Made by a program: the position numbers and the translations under genes. A stretch of 64,000 nucleotides of DNA, from assembly GCA_902567495.1 (NCBI GenBank), contig CACFMO010000001.1:147220-211219 (forward strand), in the 5' to 3' direction. Each line of letters begins with the position of its first letter. Positions within the stretch are counted from its first letter, which is position 1. Source of the stretch: an uncultured Pelagibacteraceae bacterium. GTDB lineage: Bacteria > Pseudomonadota > Alphaproteobacteria > Pelagibacterales > Pelagibacteraceae. Positions 1 to 11,272 of the stretch are shown in pieces. The notes under the pieces are model-generated. The model was not told where the DNA came from. It ran no database searches and saw only the letters and a program-made list of their open reading frames with translations.

Positions 1-400
1 TATTTAAATATTTAGAGCTCTTAATTAAATTTTTGTTAAAAACATTATTTTTTTCCATAAGATGGTCCGAGGGTAAAAAAAGCAAAGGTTGTTTGTAAGG
101 AATATCACGTACTAGAGCAGCAGATAATACAGCGGGACCTGTGTTTCTTTTGGCTGGCTCAAGTAAAATACGATACTTGTTAAATTTATTTTTTTTTAAA
201 AAAAATCTGATTTTTTTTAAATATTTTATGTTTGTGCTAATAACAGGATAATCAAATATTGAGCCTTTAATTCTTCTTAATGTTTTTTCAAATAAGGTCC
301 AGCCACCAAAGTTGATAAATTGTTTTGGTTCATTGTTTGATGATTTCGGCCAAAGTCTTGTTCCCTCCCCTCCACAAAGAATGATGGGTTTAATTTTCAT
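1..400 (-). CDS. manC: Mannose-1-phosphate guanylyltransferase, 3' truncated by window edge
   Basis: Reverse-strand translation from ATG at 400: MKIKPIILCGGEGTRLWPKSSNNEPKQFINFGG...LLEPAKRNTGPAVLSAALV; GGxGTRLWP nucleotidyltransferase motif. Not in ORF track because it runs off the edge. Confidence 0.85.
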   Translation of the reverse strand, partial: MKIKPIILCGGEGTRLWPKSSNNEPKQFINFGGWTLFEKTLRRIKGSIFDYPVISTNIKYLKKIRFFLKKNKFNKYRILLEPAKRNTGPAVLSAALVRDIPYKQPLLFLPSDHLMEKNNVFNKNLIKSSKYLN

Positions 401-2119
401 TTAAATATCTGCGTAACACTTTACTTCATTTTTACCGCCAGGGTGTGTGGATGCACCTAAATAGGCTGGTCCAACTGTTTGTGCATATTTCCAAAGCGTT
501 CCATTTCCAAAATTAATTTTTTTTGGTTTCCATCTTTTTCTTCTTTTTGATAATTCTTTTTTTGAAAGATCTACATTAATCGTTCCTTTTTTTGCGTCTA
601 TATGAATTATGTCTCCATTTTTCAATAATCCTATAGGACCACCTACTGAAGCTTCCGGGCCAACATGTCCAATACAAAAACCTCTAGTTGCTCCAGAGAA
701 CCTACCGTCTGTTATTAATGCAACTTTTTCACCTTTGCCTTGTCCATAAATAGCTCCAGTAGTCTGAAGCATTTCTCTCATGCCAGGGCCTCCTTTTGGA
801 CCTTCATATCTGATAACAATAATATCTCCATCTTTGTATTTTCTTTTTAATACTGCTTTGTAAGCAGATTCTTCAGTATCAAAACATCTTGCTCTTCCGG
901 TAAATTGAAGTTTTTTTAATCCTGCAACTTTAACAATTGCTCCATCCGGTGCAAGATTGCCTTTAAGTCCAACAACACCTCCATCGTTTGATAGTGGATT
1001 GTAATATTTTCTCATAACTTTTTGATTGTTATTAAATTTAACATTTTTTAAATTTTCTTTCATGGTCTTGCCTGTAACTGTCATACAGTTTCCATGAATA
1101 TACCCACCTTCTGACAAAGTTTTTAATAACATGGGAACACCGCCAGCTTTCCACATATCTTTTGCAACATATCTACCACCTGGTTTTAGATCTGCAAGAT
1201 AAGGTGTTTTTTTAAAAATTTTTGCAACATCCATTAAATCAAATTTTATACCTATTTCATTTGCAAATGCTGGTAAGTGTAATGCTGCATTAGTTGAACC
1301 TCCTGTAGCTGCAACTATAGTTGCTGCATTCTCTAAAGATTTTTTTGTAACAATATCCCTAGGTCTAATATTTTTTTTTAACAAATTCATAACTGCCTTG
1401 CCACTTTGTAGGGCATATTTATCTCTCTGTCCGTATGGTGCAGGTGTGCCAGCAGAATAAGGTAATGCTAAACCAATAGCTTCAGATACACATGCCATAG
1501 TATTTGCAGTAAATTGTCCACCGCATGCTCCAGCGCTAGGACAAGCTTTTAATTCTAGTTTTCTCAAAGCATGCTCACTCATTTTGCCTGAAGAATATTT
1601 TCCAACTCCCTCGAATACATCCAAAACTGTTACATCTTTTCCATTGTATCTTCCTGGAAGAATCGATCCGCCATATATAAATACACTTGGTACATTAAGT
1701 CTAAGCATTGCCATCATTAAGCCTGGTAAAGATTTATCACAGCCTGCAACTCCTACTAATGCATCATAACAATGGCCCCTGACTGTCAATTCTGTTGAGT
1801 CGGCAATAACATCTCTAGATACTAAGGAGGATTTCATTCCTTCGTGCCCCATGGCGATACCATCTGTAACTGTAATAGTACAAAACTCTCTTGGTGTACC
1901 ACCAGAAAATTTGACGCCTTTTTTAACTGACTGAGCTTGTCTCATTAGTGCAATATTACATGGAGCAGCTTCGTTCCATGTAGAAACAACACCTACAAAA
2001 GGTTTAGCTACGTCTTTCTCAGTTTCGCCCATCGCATAATAAAAAGATCTTTGTGGAGCTTTATCTGCGCCAAGAGATGTATGTCTACTTGGTAATTTTC
2101 TTTTGTTAAATTTATTCAT
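401..2119 (-). CDS. ilvD: Dihydroxy-acid dehydratase
   Basis: Full-length IlvD/Edd family protein ([56 protein letters not shown]). Confidence 0.95.
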   Translation of the reverse strand: MNKFNKRKLPSRHTSLGADKAPQRSFYYAMGETEKDVAKPFVGVVSTWNEAAPCNIALMRQAQSVKKGVKFSGGTPREFCTITVTDGIAMGHEGMKSSLVSRDVIADSTELTVRGHCYDALVGVAGCDKSLPGLMMAMLRLNVPSVFIYGGSILPGRYNGKDVTVLDVFEGVGKYSSGKMSEHALRKLELKACPSAGACGGQFTANTMACVSEAIGLALPYSAGTPAPYGQRDKYALQSGKAVMNLLKKNIRPRDIVTKKSLENAATIVAATGGSTNAALHLPAFANEIGIKFDLMDVAKIFKKTPYLADLKPGGRYVAKDMWKAGGVPMLLKTLSEGGYIHGNCMTVTGKTMKENLKNVKFNNNQKVMRKYYNPLSNDGGVVGLKGNLAPDGAIVKVAGLKKLQFTGRARCFDTEESAYKAVLKRKYKDGDIIVIRYEGPKGGPGMREMLQTTGAIYGQGKGEKVALITDGRFSGATRGFCIGHVGPEASVGGPIGLLKNGDIIHIDAKKGTINVDLSKKELSKRRKRWKPKKINFGNGTLWKYAQTVGPAYLGASTHPGGKNEVKCYADI

Positions 2120-4749
2120 TTCAGGCTTTTAATAGTCAAATTAATCTTATCCATATCATTTTTTAAATCATTATAGGTATTTTTTTCCTGTTCCACAATA
2201 TGCTTTGGTGCACGTTCTACAAAGCTTGAATTATTTAATTTTTTACCAACAGCATCTAAATCTTGTTGAATTTTACTTTGTTTTTTTGATAAATTTTGGC
2301 TTATCAAATCAAGATCGATATTTTTGTCGAAATATAATTTTAAAATTTCACCAGATATTACTAAATTTGCAGATTGTTTAGACAAATCCTTTTTAAATAT
2401 TGAATTAACTCTTCCTAATTTTTTAATTACAATTTCATTTTGCAAAAATAATGTTTGTTTTCTTTCGTCTAATTTCTCTATTGAAATATCAACAAAAGAT
2501 CCTGGGCTGACATTAAGTTCGTTTTTAAAAGATCTTATACTTGATATCATATGAATAATTTTATTAACATTTTCAATGTTTTTGTCTGTTTTAAATTTTT
2601 TTCCATTAATCCAATTGGCATACATTAAATATTTGGTTGATTTAGTCTTAAGTTTGTTTTTCAGCCACAGTTCTTCGGTTATAAAAGGTATAAATGGATG
2701 TAATAATATTAGTATTTCTTTAAAAATTTGACCAGATATATTCTTTACTTCATCAATATCTTTGTTTTTTTTTGAAAATAAAATAGTTTTAGAAAGTTCT
2801 AAGTACCAATCGCAATAACTATTCCAAACGAATTTATAAACAGTTTTTGCAGCTTCATCGAAGCGATAATTTTTAATAAAGTTTTCTGTCAAATTTTTCG
2901 TGTTGATAAGCTCAACGTAAATCCACTTGTTTATATTAACATTAAGCTTTTCTGGATTAATTTCTCCATCAAAATTACATTTATTTACTTTGAGAAAATT
3001 ATTTACATTCCATATTTTTGTTAAAAAATTCCGATAACCTTTAACTCTTTGCTCAGAAAGTTTTACATCTCTTCCTGGAGAGGCCATAGAAAGTAATGTA
3101 AATCGTAACGCATCAGCACTGTAACTGTCTATAAGTACTAAAGGATCAATTACATTTCCTTTTGATTTTGACATTTTTTGACCCTTCTCATCTCTGACAA
3201 GTGCATGAACATAAATTTCTTTAAATGGTTCTTTATTCAAAAATTGCATACCCAACATCATCATTCTAGCAACCCAAAAGAAAATTATATCAAAACCAGT
3301 TACAAGAACCGATGTTGGATAAAATTTTTTTAAAAAATAGTTTTTTGCTGGCCATCCTAACGTAGCAAAAGGCCAAAGACCTGAAGAAAACCAAGTATCA
3401 AGAACATCTGTATCTCTTTTTAAATTTGTTTTTTTTTTATAAAATTTTTTAGCTAATAATTCAGCTTTCTTTTGATTTTCTGCAACAAATATTTTTTTAT
3501 CTGGTCCGTACCAAGCCGGAATTTGATGGCCCCACCAAAGTTGTCTAGATATACACCAGGGCTCAATATTATTCATCCATTGAAAGTATGTTTTAGACCA
3601 ATTTGATGGAAAGAAATTTGTGTCTTTTTTTTTAACAATTTTTTTAGCCTTTATAGATAATTTTTTGGCATCACAAAACCATTGTTCAGTTAAAAAGGGT
3701 TCAATTATAGAATTAGATCTATCACCATAAGGAACTTTATTTTTTATAGTCTCTTCTTTTTCAAAGAATTGTAATTCTTTTAATTTATCAATTATTTTTT
3801 TTCTAGCTTCAAATCTGTCTAAACCTATGTATTCGTTCGGAGCATTATTATTAATTTTTCCATCTTCGGTAAAAATGTTTATAGATTTAAGCTTTTGTCT
3901 TCTACCAACTTCAAAATCATTAAAATCATGAGCTGGTGTAATTTTAACAGCACCACTACCCTGCTCTGGATCAGCGTAATCATCTTGAACTATTTTTAGT
4001 TTTCTTCCAACGATAGGAAGTATTGCAAACTTATTTACTAAATTAAAATATCTTTTATCCTTAGGATTGACTGCAATAGCAGTGTCACCGAGCATTGTCT
4101 CTGGTCTAGTAGTAGCAATAGTAATTGTTTCAGATGAATTTTCTATTTTATACTTAATATAATAAAGTTTTGAACTTACTTCTCTTTGATCAACTTCCAG
4201 ATCAGAAATTGCTGTTTTTAATACCGTATCCCAATTGACTAATTTTTTAGCTTTGTAAATTAATTTTTTTTTATAAAGATCAATAAATACTTTAATTACT
4301 GACTTTGATAAATTTTTATCCATTGTAAATGCGTTTCTTGACCAGTCACATGAACAGCCTAGTTTTTTAAGTTGATTGATTATTTTCCCGCCATATTCGT
4401 CTTTCCATTCCCAAACTTTTTTTACAAATTTTTCTCTTCCAATTTCATTTTTATCAATCCCTTGATTTTTTAAATTTTTTTCAACTAAAGCTTGGGTTGC
4501 TATTCCGGCATGATCAGTGCCTGGTTGCCATAACGTCTCATAATTATTCATTCTATGAAATCTAACCAAAACATCTTGTAATGAATTGTTTAATGCATGC
4601 CCCATGTGTAAACTGCCAGTTACGTTTGGAGGTGGAATTACAATTGAAAAAGCACGTTTGTTTTTCTTTGGTTTAAATAAGTTATTTTTTTCCCAATATG
4701 AATATATCTTTGTTTCTACTTTTTTATGATTATATTTATCAAAACTCAT
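2116..4749 (-). CDS. valS: Valyl-tRNA synthetase (start chosen at [12 protein letters not shown]; the ORF track start at 4776 adds 9 aa)
   Basis: Class I aaRS HIGH-type [14 protein letters not shown] and KMSKSKGN motifs; overlaps ilvD by 4 bp. Confidence 0.95.
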   Translation of the reverse strand: MSFDKYNHKKVETKIYSYWEKNNLFKPKKNKRAFSIVIPPPNVTGSLHMGHALNNSLQDVLVRFHRMNNYETLWQPGTDHAGIATQALVEKNLKNQGIDKNEIGREKFVKKVWEWKDEYGGKIINQLKKLGCSCDWSRNAFTMDKNLSKSVIKVFIDLYKKKLIYKAKKLVNWDTVLKTAISDLEVDQREVSSKLYYIKYKIENSSETITIATTRPETMLGDTAIAVNPKDKRYFNLVNKFAILPIVGRKLKIVQDDYADPEQGSGAVKITPAHDFNDFEVGRRQKLKSINIFTEDGKINNNAPNEYIGLDRFEARKKIIDKLKELQFFEKEETIKNKVPYGDRSNSIIEPFLTEQWFCDAKKLSIKAKKIVKKKDTNFFPSNWSKTYFQWMNNIEPWCISRQLWWGHQIPAWYGPDKKIFVAENQKKAELLAKKFYKKKTNLKRDTDVLDTWFSSGLWPFATLGWPAKNYFLKKFYPTSVLVTGFDIIFFWVARMMMLGMQFLNKEPFKEIYVHALVRDEKGQKMSKSKGNVIDPLVLIDSYSADALRFTLLSMASPGRDVKLSEQRVKGYRNFLTKIWNVNNFLKVNKCNFDGEINPEKLNVNINKWIYVELINTKNLTENFIKNYRFDEAAKTVYKFVWNSYCDWYLELSKTILFSKKNKDIDEVKNISGQIFKEILILLHPFIPFITEELWLKNKLKTKSTKYLMYANWINGKKFKTDKNIENVNKIIHMISSIRSFKNELNVSPGSFVDISIEKLDERKQTLFLQNEIVIKKLGRVNSIFKKDLSKQSANLVISGEILKLYFDKNIDLDLISQNLSKKQSKIQQDLDAVGKKLNNSSFVERAPKHIVEQEKNTYNDLKNDMDKINLTIKSLK

Positions 4750-4821
4750 ACTTATAAATATTAATAATATTTGCAAACTTCTAGCTTTATTTTTATATAT
4801 AAACCTATATTAATCTAGTAT

Positions 4822-4895
4822 GGCCACGTGGCGGAATGGTTACGCAGAGGATTGCAAATCCTTCTATCCCAGTTCGATTCTGGGCGTGGCCTCCA
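4822..4895 (+). tRNA. tRNA-Cys (GCA)
   Basis: GGCCACG...CGTGGCC acceptor stem, anticodon loop GATTGCAAATC (GCA), TTCGATT T-loop, encoded CCA. Confidence 0.93.
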
Positions 4896-4911
4896 AAGTG
4901 AGTACTATTTT

Positions 4912-5313
4912 ATGATTGATAAAGAAATTTTTAAAACTGCGTCAAATAATAAAGATTATGGACATCTTGATAATTACTCTCATTATTCAAACTCAAAAAG
5001 TTCGACGTGTGGGGATAATATAAAAATATATATTCAAGTAAAAAATGAAAAAATAATTGATCTTAAATATCAAGGTAACTTTTGCATTTATTGTAATGCA
5101 TCAGCAAGTTTATTAGCTGAAAAATCTAAAAACAAATCTGTTAAAGAAACAGTAAATTTTTTGAAAAATTCTAAAGTTTTATTTAAAAATCAGAAAAATT
5201 TGAAAATCGATAAATGGTCATCTTTTAAAAAAATTATGAATAAAAGCAATTTATCAAGGAAAGAGTGTTTGCTTTTACCTTTAAAAACTTTATTAAGAGC
5301 TTTAAATAATTAG
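4912..5313 (+). CDS. IscU/NifU-like iron-sulfur cluster scaffold protein
   Basis: STCGDNIKIYIQVKNEKIIDLKYQGNFCIYCNASASLLAE...RKECLLLPLKTLLRAL: three conserved Cys positions of the U-type scaffold. Start at ATG 4912; ORF track start at 4828 lies inside tRNA-Cys. Confidence 0.75.
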   Translation: MIDKEIFKTASNNKDYGHLDNYSHYSNSKSSTCGDNIKIYIQVKNEKIIDLKYQGNFCIYCNASASLLAEKSKNKSVKETVNFLKNSKVLFKNQKNLKIDKWSSFKKIMNKSNLSRKECLLLPLKTLLRALNN

Positions 5314-5352
5314 TTGTTTTAATTTTTTTAAAAATGTATGTTCTTTTTTTAT

Positions 5353-5428
5353 TCCTCGGTAGCTCAGTTGGTAGAGCAGTTGACTGTTAATCAATTGGTC
5401 GCAGGTTCGAGTCCTGCCCGAGGAGCCA
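5353..5428 (+). tRNA. tRNA-Asn (GTT)
   Basis: TCCTCGG...CCGAGGA acceptor stem, anticodon loop GACTGTTAATC (GTT), GGTTCGAGTCC T-arm, encoded GCCA. Confidence 0.94.
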
Positions 5429-5447
5429 AATAATAAGCTAATTTTTT

Positions 5448-5813
5448 TTAACCTGTTTCTTTTAGATTTGAAGAATTTCTTAGTAACTGAATTAATTTGT
5501 TTTTATCTGTATCGGATAATTTAGAAAAAGTTTTGACTAAAAAAGAATAATTGAGATCGGTATTATTTAAATCACCAGAGTCCCCAACTTTATATGAAGG
5601 AAAATCTTCATAAAAGTAAGTAATAGGAACTTTAAGAAAATTCGCAAGTTGCATAAGTCTACTAGAACTTACGCCGTTAGTCCCTTTTTCATACTTTTGA
5701 ATTTGTTGGAATGTAACATTTATTGCGTTTGCAACTTTTGTTTGGGTTAGACCAAGAGATAATCTCCGCATTCTCAATCTTTTACCCATATGCGTGTTAA
5801 AAGTTTCTTCCAT
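5448..5813 (-). CDS. XRE-family helix-turn-helix transcriptional regulator
   Basis: GKRLRMRRLSLGLTQTKVANAINVTFQQIQKYEKGTNGVSSSRLMQLANFLKVP: HTH_3 domain. Confidence 0.85.
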   Translation of the reverse strand: MEETFNTHMGKRLRMRRLSLGLTQTKVANAINVTFQQIQKYEKGTNGVSSSRLMQLANFLKVPITYFYEDFPSYKVGDSGDLNNTDLNYSFLVKTFSKLSDTDKNKLIQLLRNSSNLKETG

Positions 5814-5970
5814 TATCCCCTTAGTTAACTCTTGAAAAGATTAAATTGAACATGAAAAAATCATTTTAGGCAACAGTAAAAATAATTTTTTTTTGGGTCT
5901 GCTTGACCTCAAAATAACAACGAAAAGGGGTTGACTTATAAGAAAAATATAGGACAAGATTTATTCCCAA

Positions 5971-6666
5971 TTAAAAAAAAGCATGATTTTTAAGCCTATA
6001 TTCCCATTTACCTAACTTTTCATAAGACATTTTTAACCACAAAAGACTTTCTTCATCATACCAAAGGTTAAAATTTATTTTCTTTTTTTTTAAAGGCTCG
6101 TTATCATTAGATAAAAAATGAAACTTTAACGCATTATATTTTCTATCAAATAAAATTATTTTCTTTTTACCTAGAAATTTAACTTTTTGAGGCAATATTC
6201 TTCCAGAAACTGCACTAATTTGGACATTTTTATTAATAATTTCATGGTTCCACCAGCTTCCAATAATATTATTACTATCTGTTTGTCCTTTGAAAGAAGA
6301 ACCATCAATATTAAACATTTTTTCATTATTATTAAGCTTTAAATTAACATATTTTCTTTTATCGTTTTGAAAAGTTTCTGAAATAAACTTATTTAAATGT
6401 CCATTTAAATAAGTTTCTTTTGTTGTTGTGCTGTAATTCATTAAATCAATACCAAGTTTTTTAACTTTGAAATAACCCTTGCTTGTTACAGATAATTTAT
6501 CTTTTTCTGTTTTAAAATTAAAAACATGTGTACCAATTAGTTCATTATTTAGATAAATTTCATATTCTAAATATTTTAAATTACCATAATGATTAACATG
6601 ACTTGGTAAAAAATTAGGAAATAAAATTATGATAAATATTGTTAAAAATATAATAATTTTTCTCAT
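5971..6666 (-). CDS. DUF6134/DUF3108-like periplasmic protein of unknown function
   Basis: N-terminal signal/TM segment followed by a beta-rich domain (LEYEIYLNNELIGTHVFNF...); family assignment by pattern resemblance only. Confidence 0.55.
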   Translation of the reverse strand: MRKIIIFLTIFIIILFPNFLPSHVNHYGNLKYLEYEIYLNNELIGTHVFNFKTEKDKLSVTSKGYFKVKKLGIDLMNYSTTTKETYLNGHLNKFISETFQNDKRKYVNLKLNNNEKMFNIDGSSFKGQTDSNNIIGSWWNHEIINKNVQISAVSGRILPQKVKFLGKKKIILFDRKYNALKFHFLSNDNEPLKKKKINFNLWYDEESLLWLKMSYEKLGKWEYRLKNHAFF

Positions 6667-6692
6667 AATTTTCTCAGTGAAAACAGAAAATT

Positions 6693-7427
6693 TTAAAGTA
6701 TTTGGCTTAAGAAAAGTTTCGTTCTTTCATTTTTTGGATTTGCGAAAAAATCTTTTGTTTTTGCTCTTTCTACTATCATTCCTTCATCCATAAAAACTAC
6801 TTCATCGGCAACTTCTTTGGCAAAACCCATTTCATGAGTGACCACGATCATTGTCATACCAGCTTTTGCAAGATTTACCATTGCGTCTAAAACTTCTTTA
6901 ATCATTTCAGGGTCTAAAGCTGATGTTGGTTCATCAAAAAGCATAATTTTTGGTTCCATGCACAGAGCTCTTGCAAGAGCTGCTCTTTGCTGTTGTCCTC
7001 CAGAAAGTTGTCCTGGAAATTTTGCAGCTTGGTCTGCTATTTGAACTTGTTCTAATTGTTTCATAGCAAGTTCCTCAGCTTGTTTTTTTGGTGTTTTTTT
7101 TACCCATATAGGAGCCAACGTACAATTATCTAAAATTGATAAGTGTGGAAATAAATTAAATTGTTGAAAAACCATTCCTACTTCTGCTCGAATCTTTTCT
7201 ATATCTTTTGTTTTTTCAGATAATTCATTACCGTCGACAATTATTTGTCCTTTTTGATGTTCTTCGAGTCTATTAATACATCTTATCAATGTTGATTTTC
7301 CAGAACCAGAGGGTCCACAAACAACTATTTTTTGTTTTTCCTTAACGTCAAGATTTATATCTTTTAAAACTTGAAAGTCGCCAAACCATTTATTGACTTC
7401 TTTCATTTGTATAATTGTCTCTGACAT
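6693..7427 (-). CDS. aapP: General L-amino acid ABC transporter, ATP-binding protein
   Basis: Walker [18 protein letters not shown] signature, Walker [14 protein letters not shown]; downstream of aapJQM. Confidence 0.92.
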   Translation of the reverse strand: MSETIIQMKEVNKWFGDFQVLKDINLDVKEKQKIVVCGPSGSGKSTLIRCINRLEEHQKGQIIVDGNELSEKTKDIEKIRAEVGMVFQQFNLFPHLSILDNCTLAPIWVKKTPKKQAEELAMKQLEQVQIADQAAKFPGQLSGGQQQRAALARALCMEPKIMLFDEPTSALDPEMIKEVLDAMVNLAKAGMTMIVVTHEMGFAKEVADEVVFMDEGMIVERAKTKDFFANPKNERTKLFLSQIL

Positions 7428-7428
7428 T

Positions 7429-8703
7429 TTATCTTTCTGTTTTATATTTTAATTCTAAATATTGACTATATCTACTCATAGCATAACAAATTGCCCAGAA
7501 TAATATAGAGGCAAATATATAGCCTTCCATGGCATATCCAAGCCATTTAGGATTTGTTTTTGCCATTTGAAGCATTCCAACAACTTCAGATAAACCAACA
7601 ACAAAAATTAAAGGCGTATCTTTTACTAAAGCTAAAAATGTATTTGCAATTCCAGGTATTACTAATTTTAATGCTTGAGGCAAAATTACAAAAATTTGCA
7701 TTTTCCAATAACCCATTCCTAAAGATTTAGCAGCATCATACTGGCCTCTAGGTAGTGCCTGTAATCCACCTCTAATAACTTCGGCAACATAAGCGGCTTC
7801 AAAAAGAATAATTGCAGCAATCACTCTTATAAGTTTATCTACAAAAGCGTCTGAAGGTAGAAACATTGGAAACATTACTGAGGACATAAATAAAACAGTT
7901 ATTAATGGTACACCTCTCCAGAATTCTATATAACCAATTGAAATATATCTGATTACTGGTAATTCAGATCTTCTACCAAGCGCTAAAATCATGCCGAGTG
8001 GAAAACAAAAAATTAATCCAAAGAAAGATACTATAAATGTTAAAGACAAACCTCCCCATGCATTAGTTTCAACCCATTCTAAGCCAAATGATCCACCTGA
8101 AATTAAAAAATTAATAATTAAAAAAGCGATTATTGGATAAAGAATTGCATAATAAAAAGTAATGTAATTCTTTAATTTACCCCTCATAAAGTAACCTACA
8201 AATGCAAAACCTATTAGGAAGATAAAGGCTGTGTTGATTCTCCAATGAAAGTCATTGGGGTACATACCGTACATAAATCTTCTGAACCAAACTTTAATAT
8301 ATGTCCAACAAGCACCTTCTGTAGCCACACATGCCTCTTTAGTATCGCCTGATATAGTTGCTTCAAATATCATCCAGTTAGAAGCTGGTGGTATAATTAA
8401 AAGGGTAAGGAAAATAATTAAAAGTGTAAGTCCTGCATTGAATGTATTATTGTTTACACTTTGGTTGATTTTATCAACTATTCTATTACCTGAATACTCA
8501 AGTCTTATCATTTGGAATCCAACTAAACCAATTATCAATGGTAAAAAGAAATTTAAAATACCTGGTAAAGAATTTGAAAAATTAATATTAAAAAAGCTTC
8601 TTAAAATAACATCAAAAATACTTATAAAAATAAGGCCTGAGCCTATATATAAATAGGTTTGAAAATTAGCACTGGTTGGTTTTAATACATTAATATTAAT
8701 CAT
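7429..8703 (-). CDS. aapM: General L-amino acid ABC transporter, permease
   Basis: Long HisM-type permease with [44 protein letters not shown] motif. Confidence 0.9.
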   Translation of the reverse strand: MININVLKPTSANFQTYLYIGSGLIFISIFDVILRSFFNINFSNSLPGILNFFLPLIIGLVGFQMIRLEYSGNRIVDKINQSVNNNTFNAGLTLLIIFLTLLIIPPASNWMIFEATISGDTKEACVATEGACWTYIKVWFRRFMYGMYPNDFHWRINTAFIFLIGFAFVGYFMRGKLKNYITFYYAILYPIIAFLIINFLISGGSFGLEWVETNAWGGLSLTFIVSFFGLIFCFPLGMILALGRRSELPVIRYISIGYIEFWRGVPLITVLFMSSVMFPMFLPSDAFVDKLIRVIAAIILFEAAYVAEVIRGGLQALPRGQYDAAKSLGMGYWKMQIFVILPQALKLVIPGIANTFLALVKDTPLIFVVGLSEVVGMLQMAKTNPKWLGYAMEGYIFASILFWAICYAMSRYSQYLELKYKTER

Positions 8704-8704
8704 T

Positions 8705-9856
8705 TTATTTTTCTTTAATTGCTATTCTTTTGTTATACCAATTCATTAATAAAGATATTGCCAAGCTTAGAGTTAAATAAGTTAACATTGTAATTGATAC
8801 TATCTCTATTGCCCTGCCTGTCTGCATTAATGCAGTTCCTGCAAAAACCAAAACTAGATCTGGATATGCTATAGCAGCTGCTAATGATGAATTTTTAGTC
8901 AAATTCAAATATTGATTAGTTGTTGGTGGAATAATAATTCTTAAAGCTTGAGGCATTATAACAAGTTTGAGTATTTGATTAGGTGTTAGACCCACTGAGG
9001 CTGCAGCTTCTTTTTGACCTTTGCTAACTCCCTGAACACCAGCTCTTACACATTCTGCAACGAACGTTGCAGTGTATAAAGATAAAGCTAGCACCAATGC
9101 TAGTAGTTCTGGTGGAACACTTAAACCTTCTGCATAAATAAAAGATGTTTTTGACAACTGTTTTAAAACTGGTAGTGCAACTTCCAATTGAACCATTCCA
9201 GTTACAAATGTTATTGCAGGAAATACTAACAGCAATCCGACTGAAATTAAAAGAACTGGAAGCTGTTGACCCTTTTCCTCTTGTAATTTTCGTGCGTAAT
9301 TTCTTATAAACACAATGGAAATTATCGCTGCTAAAATTGAATAAATTAAAATATCAAAATTTTCCCATATTAAACGAGGAATGTAATAGCCTTTAACCGT
9401 TAAATAAGTAACACCAAAAAGAGGTTCTGTATTTTCGGGTAAAGGTAACGCCCTTAAAGCAGCATAGTACCAGAAAAAAATTTGTAATAGTAAAGGGACA
9501 TTTCTAAAAAATTCAACATACCAGGCAGCAGTGTTTCTAATTAAATAATTAGGCGATAACCTGGCTATACCAATAATGACACCAATTATTGTACAAAAGA
9601 TAATACCTAATACTGAAACTAAAATTGTATTTAAAAGTCCTACTAAATAAGCTTTTGCGTAAGAATGTGAGCCATCATATTCAATTAATGAAAATTGAAC
9701 ATCAAATGATGATTCTTGATTTAAAAAACCATAACCAAAATCAATACCCCTCTCATCCATGTTTAACTGAGCGTTAATAGTAAAAAAACCAATTACAGCC
9801 ACTACAAATAAGAGTGTTAATAGTTGAGGAATAATGCTTTTAATTTTATGATTCAT
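8705..9856 (-). CDS. aapQ: General L-amino acid ABC transporter, permease
   Basis: HisM-type permease (TATFVAECVRAGVQGVSKGQKEAAASVGL...VIMPQALRIIIPP). Confidence 0.9.
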   Translation of the reverse strand: MNHKIKSIIPQLLTLLFVVAVIGFFTINAQLNMDERGIDFGYGFLNQESSFDVQFSLIEYDGSHSYAKAYLVGLLNTILVSVLGIIFCTIIGVIIGIARLSPNYLIRNTAAWYVEFFRNVPLLLQIFFWYYAALRALPLPENTEPLFGVTYLTVKGYYIPRLIWENFDILIYSILAAIISIVFIRNYARKLQEEKGQQLPVLLISVGLLLVFPAITFVTGMVQLEVALPVLKQLSKTSFIYAEGLSVPPELLALVLALSLYTATFVAECVRAGVQGVSKGQKEAAASVGLTPNQILKLVIMPQALRIIIPPTTNQYLNLTKNSSLAAAIAYPDLVLVFAGTALMQTGRAIEIVSITMLTYLTLSLAISLLMNWYNKRIAIKEK

Positions 9857-9870
9857 CTTTCGTTATGTAT

Positions 9871-9901
9871 AAAAAAAAGGGCCAGATAAATCTAGCCCTT
9901 T
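9871..9901 (-). terminator. Terminator-like hairpin between aapJ and aapQ (possible partial terminator)
   Basis: Minus strand AAAGGGC-T-AGA-TTTA-TCT-G-GCCCTTT followed by further T residues (TTTTT); stem 9876-9882 with 9895-9901. Confidence 0.8.
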
Positions 9902-9925
9902 CTTTTTAATAGTATTAATTAGCAA

Positions 9926-10966
9926 TTATCTTGCTGGTGGAACGTAAAGTATACCACCTTTAGTCCAAAGTTGATTTGGACCTCTGTCTGGTAAAATTCC
10001 AGTATCAGCTATATTTCGTTTGTAGCTTTCACCGTAGTTACCAACTTGCTTGATAATTCTTAAGCTCCAGTCGTTATCTAGACCAAATGCTGCTCCTAAT
10101 TCACCTTCAGCTCCAACTAATCTTTTTACTGCTGGATTATCTGAAGATTTCATGCTGTCAGCATTAGCAGATGTTATACCGTACTCCTCTGCTTCGATCA
10201 TAACGTTTAGTGACCATCTAACAATGTCTTCCCAAACAGCATCTCCCTGTCTTACAACAGGTCCTAATGGCTCTTTAGAAATTGTTTCTGGTAACACTAT
10301 ATGATCATTTGGTTTGCTCAATTTAATTCTTTGAGCTGCTAAACCAGATTTATCTGTAGTGTACGTATCACATCTTCCTGCATCATATGCAGCTACGACT
10401 TCGTCAGCTTTTTCAAAAGTTACAGGTTCATATTTAATTCCTTTAGAATTAAAGAAGTCCCTCATATTAAGCTCTGTTGTTGTACCTAAGTTAGTACAAG
10501 CTGATACACCTGCTTTAAATTGATTTACAGATGTAATACCAGAACTTTTTCTAACCATGAAACCTTGACCATCATAGAAGTTTACACCAACAAAAGTTAA
10601 ACCAATGTCAGCGTCTCTAGATAATGTCCAAGTAGTATTTCTTGATAAGACGTCTATCTCACCAGATGTTAGTGCTGTAAATCTTTCTTTTGCGCTTAAT
10701 GGAAAAAATTTAACTTTTCCAGAATCGCCAAGTGTAGCAGCTGCAACAGCTCTACATAGATCTACGTCAACACCAGTCCAGTTTCCTGATGCATCAGCAT
10801 TAGAAAATCCTGGAAGACCTTGAGATACACCACATCTTACAAAACCCATCTTCTGAGTTTTTTTAAGAGTTTTTGATTTCTTTGCAGCCATTGCTCCAGT
10901 TTCGAAACTTACTAGTAAAGCAACAGAGGTAAGCAAATACATCAAAGTTTTTAATGTTCTTAGCAT
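9926..10966 (-). CDS. aapJ: General L-amino acid ABC transporter, periplasmic binding protein
   Basis: Signal peptide; GFVRCGVSQGLPGFSNADASGNWTGVDVDLCRAVAAA, SBP_bac_3 family, first gene of the aap operon. Confidence 0.92.
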   Translation of the reverse strand: MLRTLKTLMYLLTSVALLVSFETGAMAAKKSKTLKKTQKMGFVRCGVSQGLPGFSNADASGNWTGVDVDLCRAVAAATLGDSGKVKFFPLSAKERFTALTSGEIDVLSRNTTWTLSRDADIGLTFVGVNFYDGQGFMVRKSSGITSVNQFKAGVSACTNLGTTTELNMRDFFNSKGIKYEPVTFEKADEVVAAYDAGRCDTYTTDKSGLAAQRIKLSKPNDHIVLPETISKEPLGPVVRQGDAVWEDIVRWSLNVMIEAEEYGITSANADSMKSSDNPAVKRLVGAEGELGAAFGLDNDWSLRIIKQVGNYGESYKRNIADTGILPDRGPNQLWTKGGILYVPPAR

Positions 10967-11171
10967 TATTTATCCCCTTTTTTATTGTTAACAATAAATT
11001 ACAAATGAATGTAATTTTGATCATTATGTTTGATTAAAATTAGTTCTTCAAGATGATAAAGTGGCGTCTAATAATGACACGATCATATTAGGGTTATTTA
11101 AAGTATACTTTATCTAGATAAAATTAATACTAATTAGTCTAAATAGTGATTTAATCAATCTTTGAGTGTTG

Positions 11172-11248
11172 TGGCGCGCCCTGAAGGATTCGAACCTACG
11201 ACCCTCGGTTTAGAAAACCGATGCTCTATCCAGCTGAGCTAAGGGCGC
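11172..11248 (-). tRNA. tRNA-Arg (TCT)
   Basis: Reverse complement GCGCCCTTAGCTCAGCTGGATAGAGCATCGGTTTTCTAAACCGAGGGTCGTAGGTTCGAATCCTTCAGGGCGCGCCA; anticodon TCT, encoded CCA. Confidence 0.93.
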
Positions 11249-11272
11249 CCTAATTTAAATATATATACTTAC

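Noticed and set aside
1584-1769. Short + strand ORF inside ilvD
   Set aside because: Antisense shadow ORF of a strongly conserved gene; the same applies to most short opposite-strand ORFs in the track (e.g. 6838-7044, 8255-8656, 16527-16916, 27698-28141, 32602-33039, 42671-43099).
4828-4911. N-terminal 28 aa of the 4828-5313 ORF
   Set aside because: This stretch is translation through tRNA-Cys (4822-4895); the IscU-like protein starts at ATG 4912.
5886-5915. Small inverted repeat GGTC-tgctt-GACC with adjacent T/A tract near the HTH gene
   Set aside because: Only a 4-bp stem, with the T tract on the wrong side for a terminator on the + strand; no support for a functional element.
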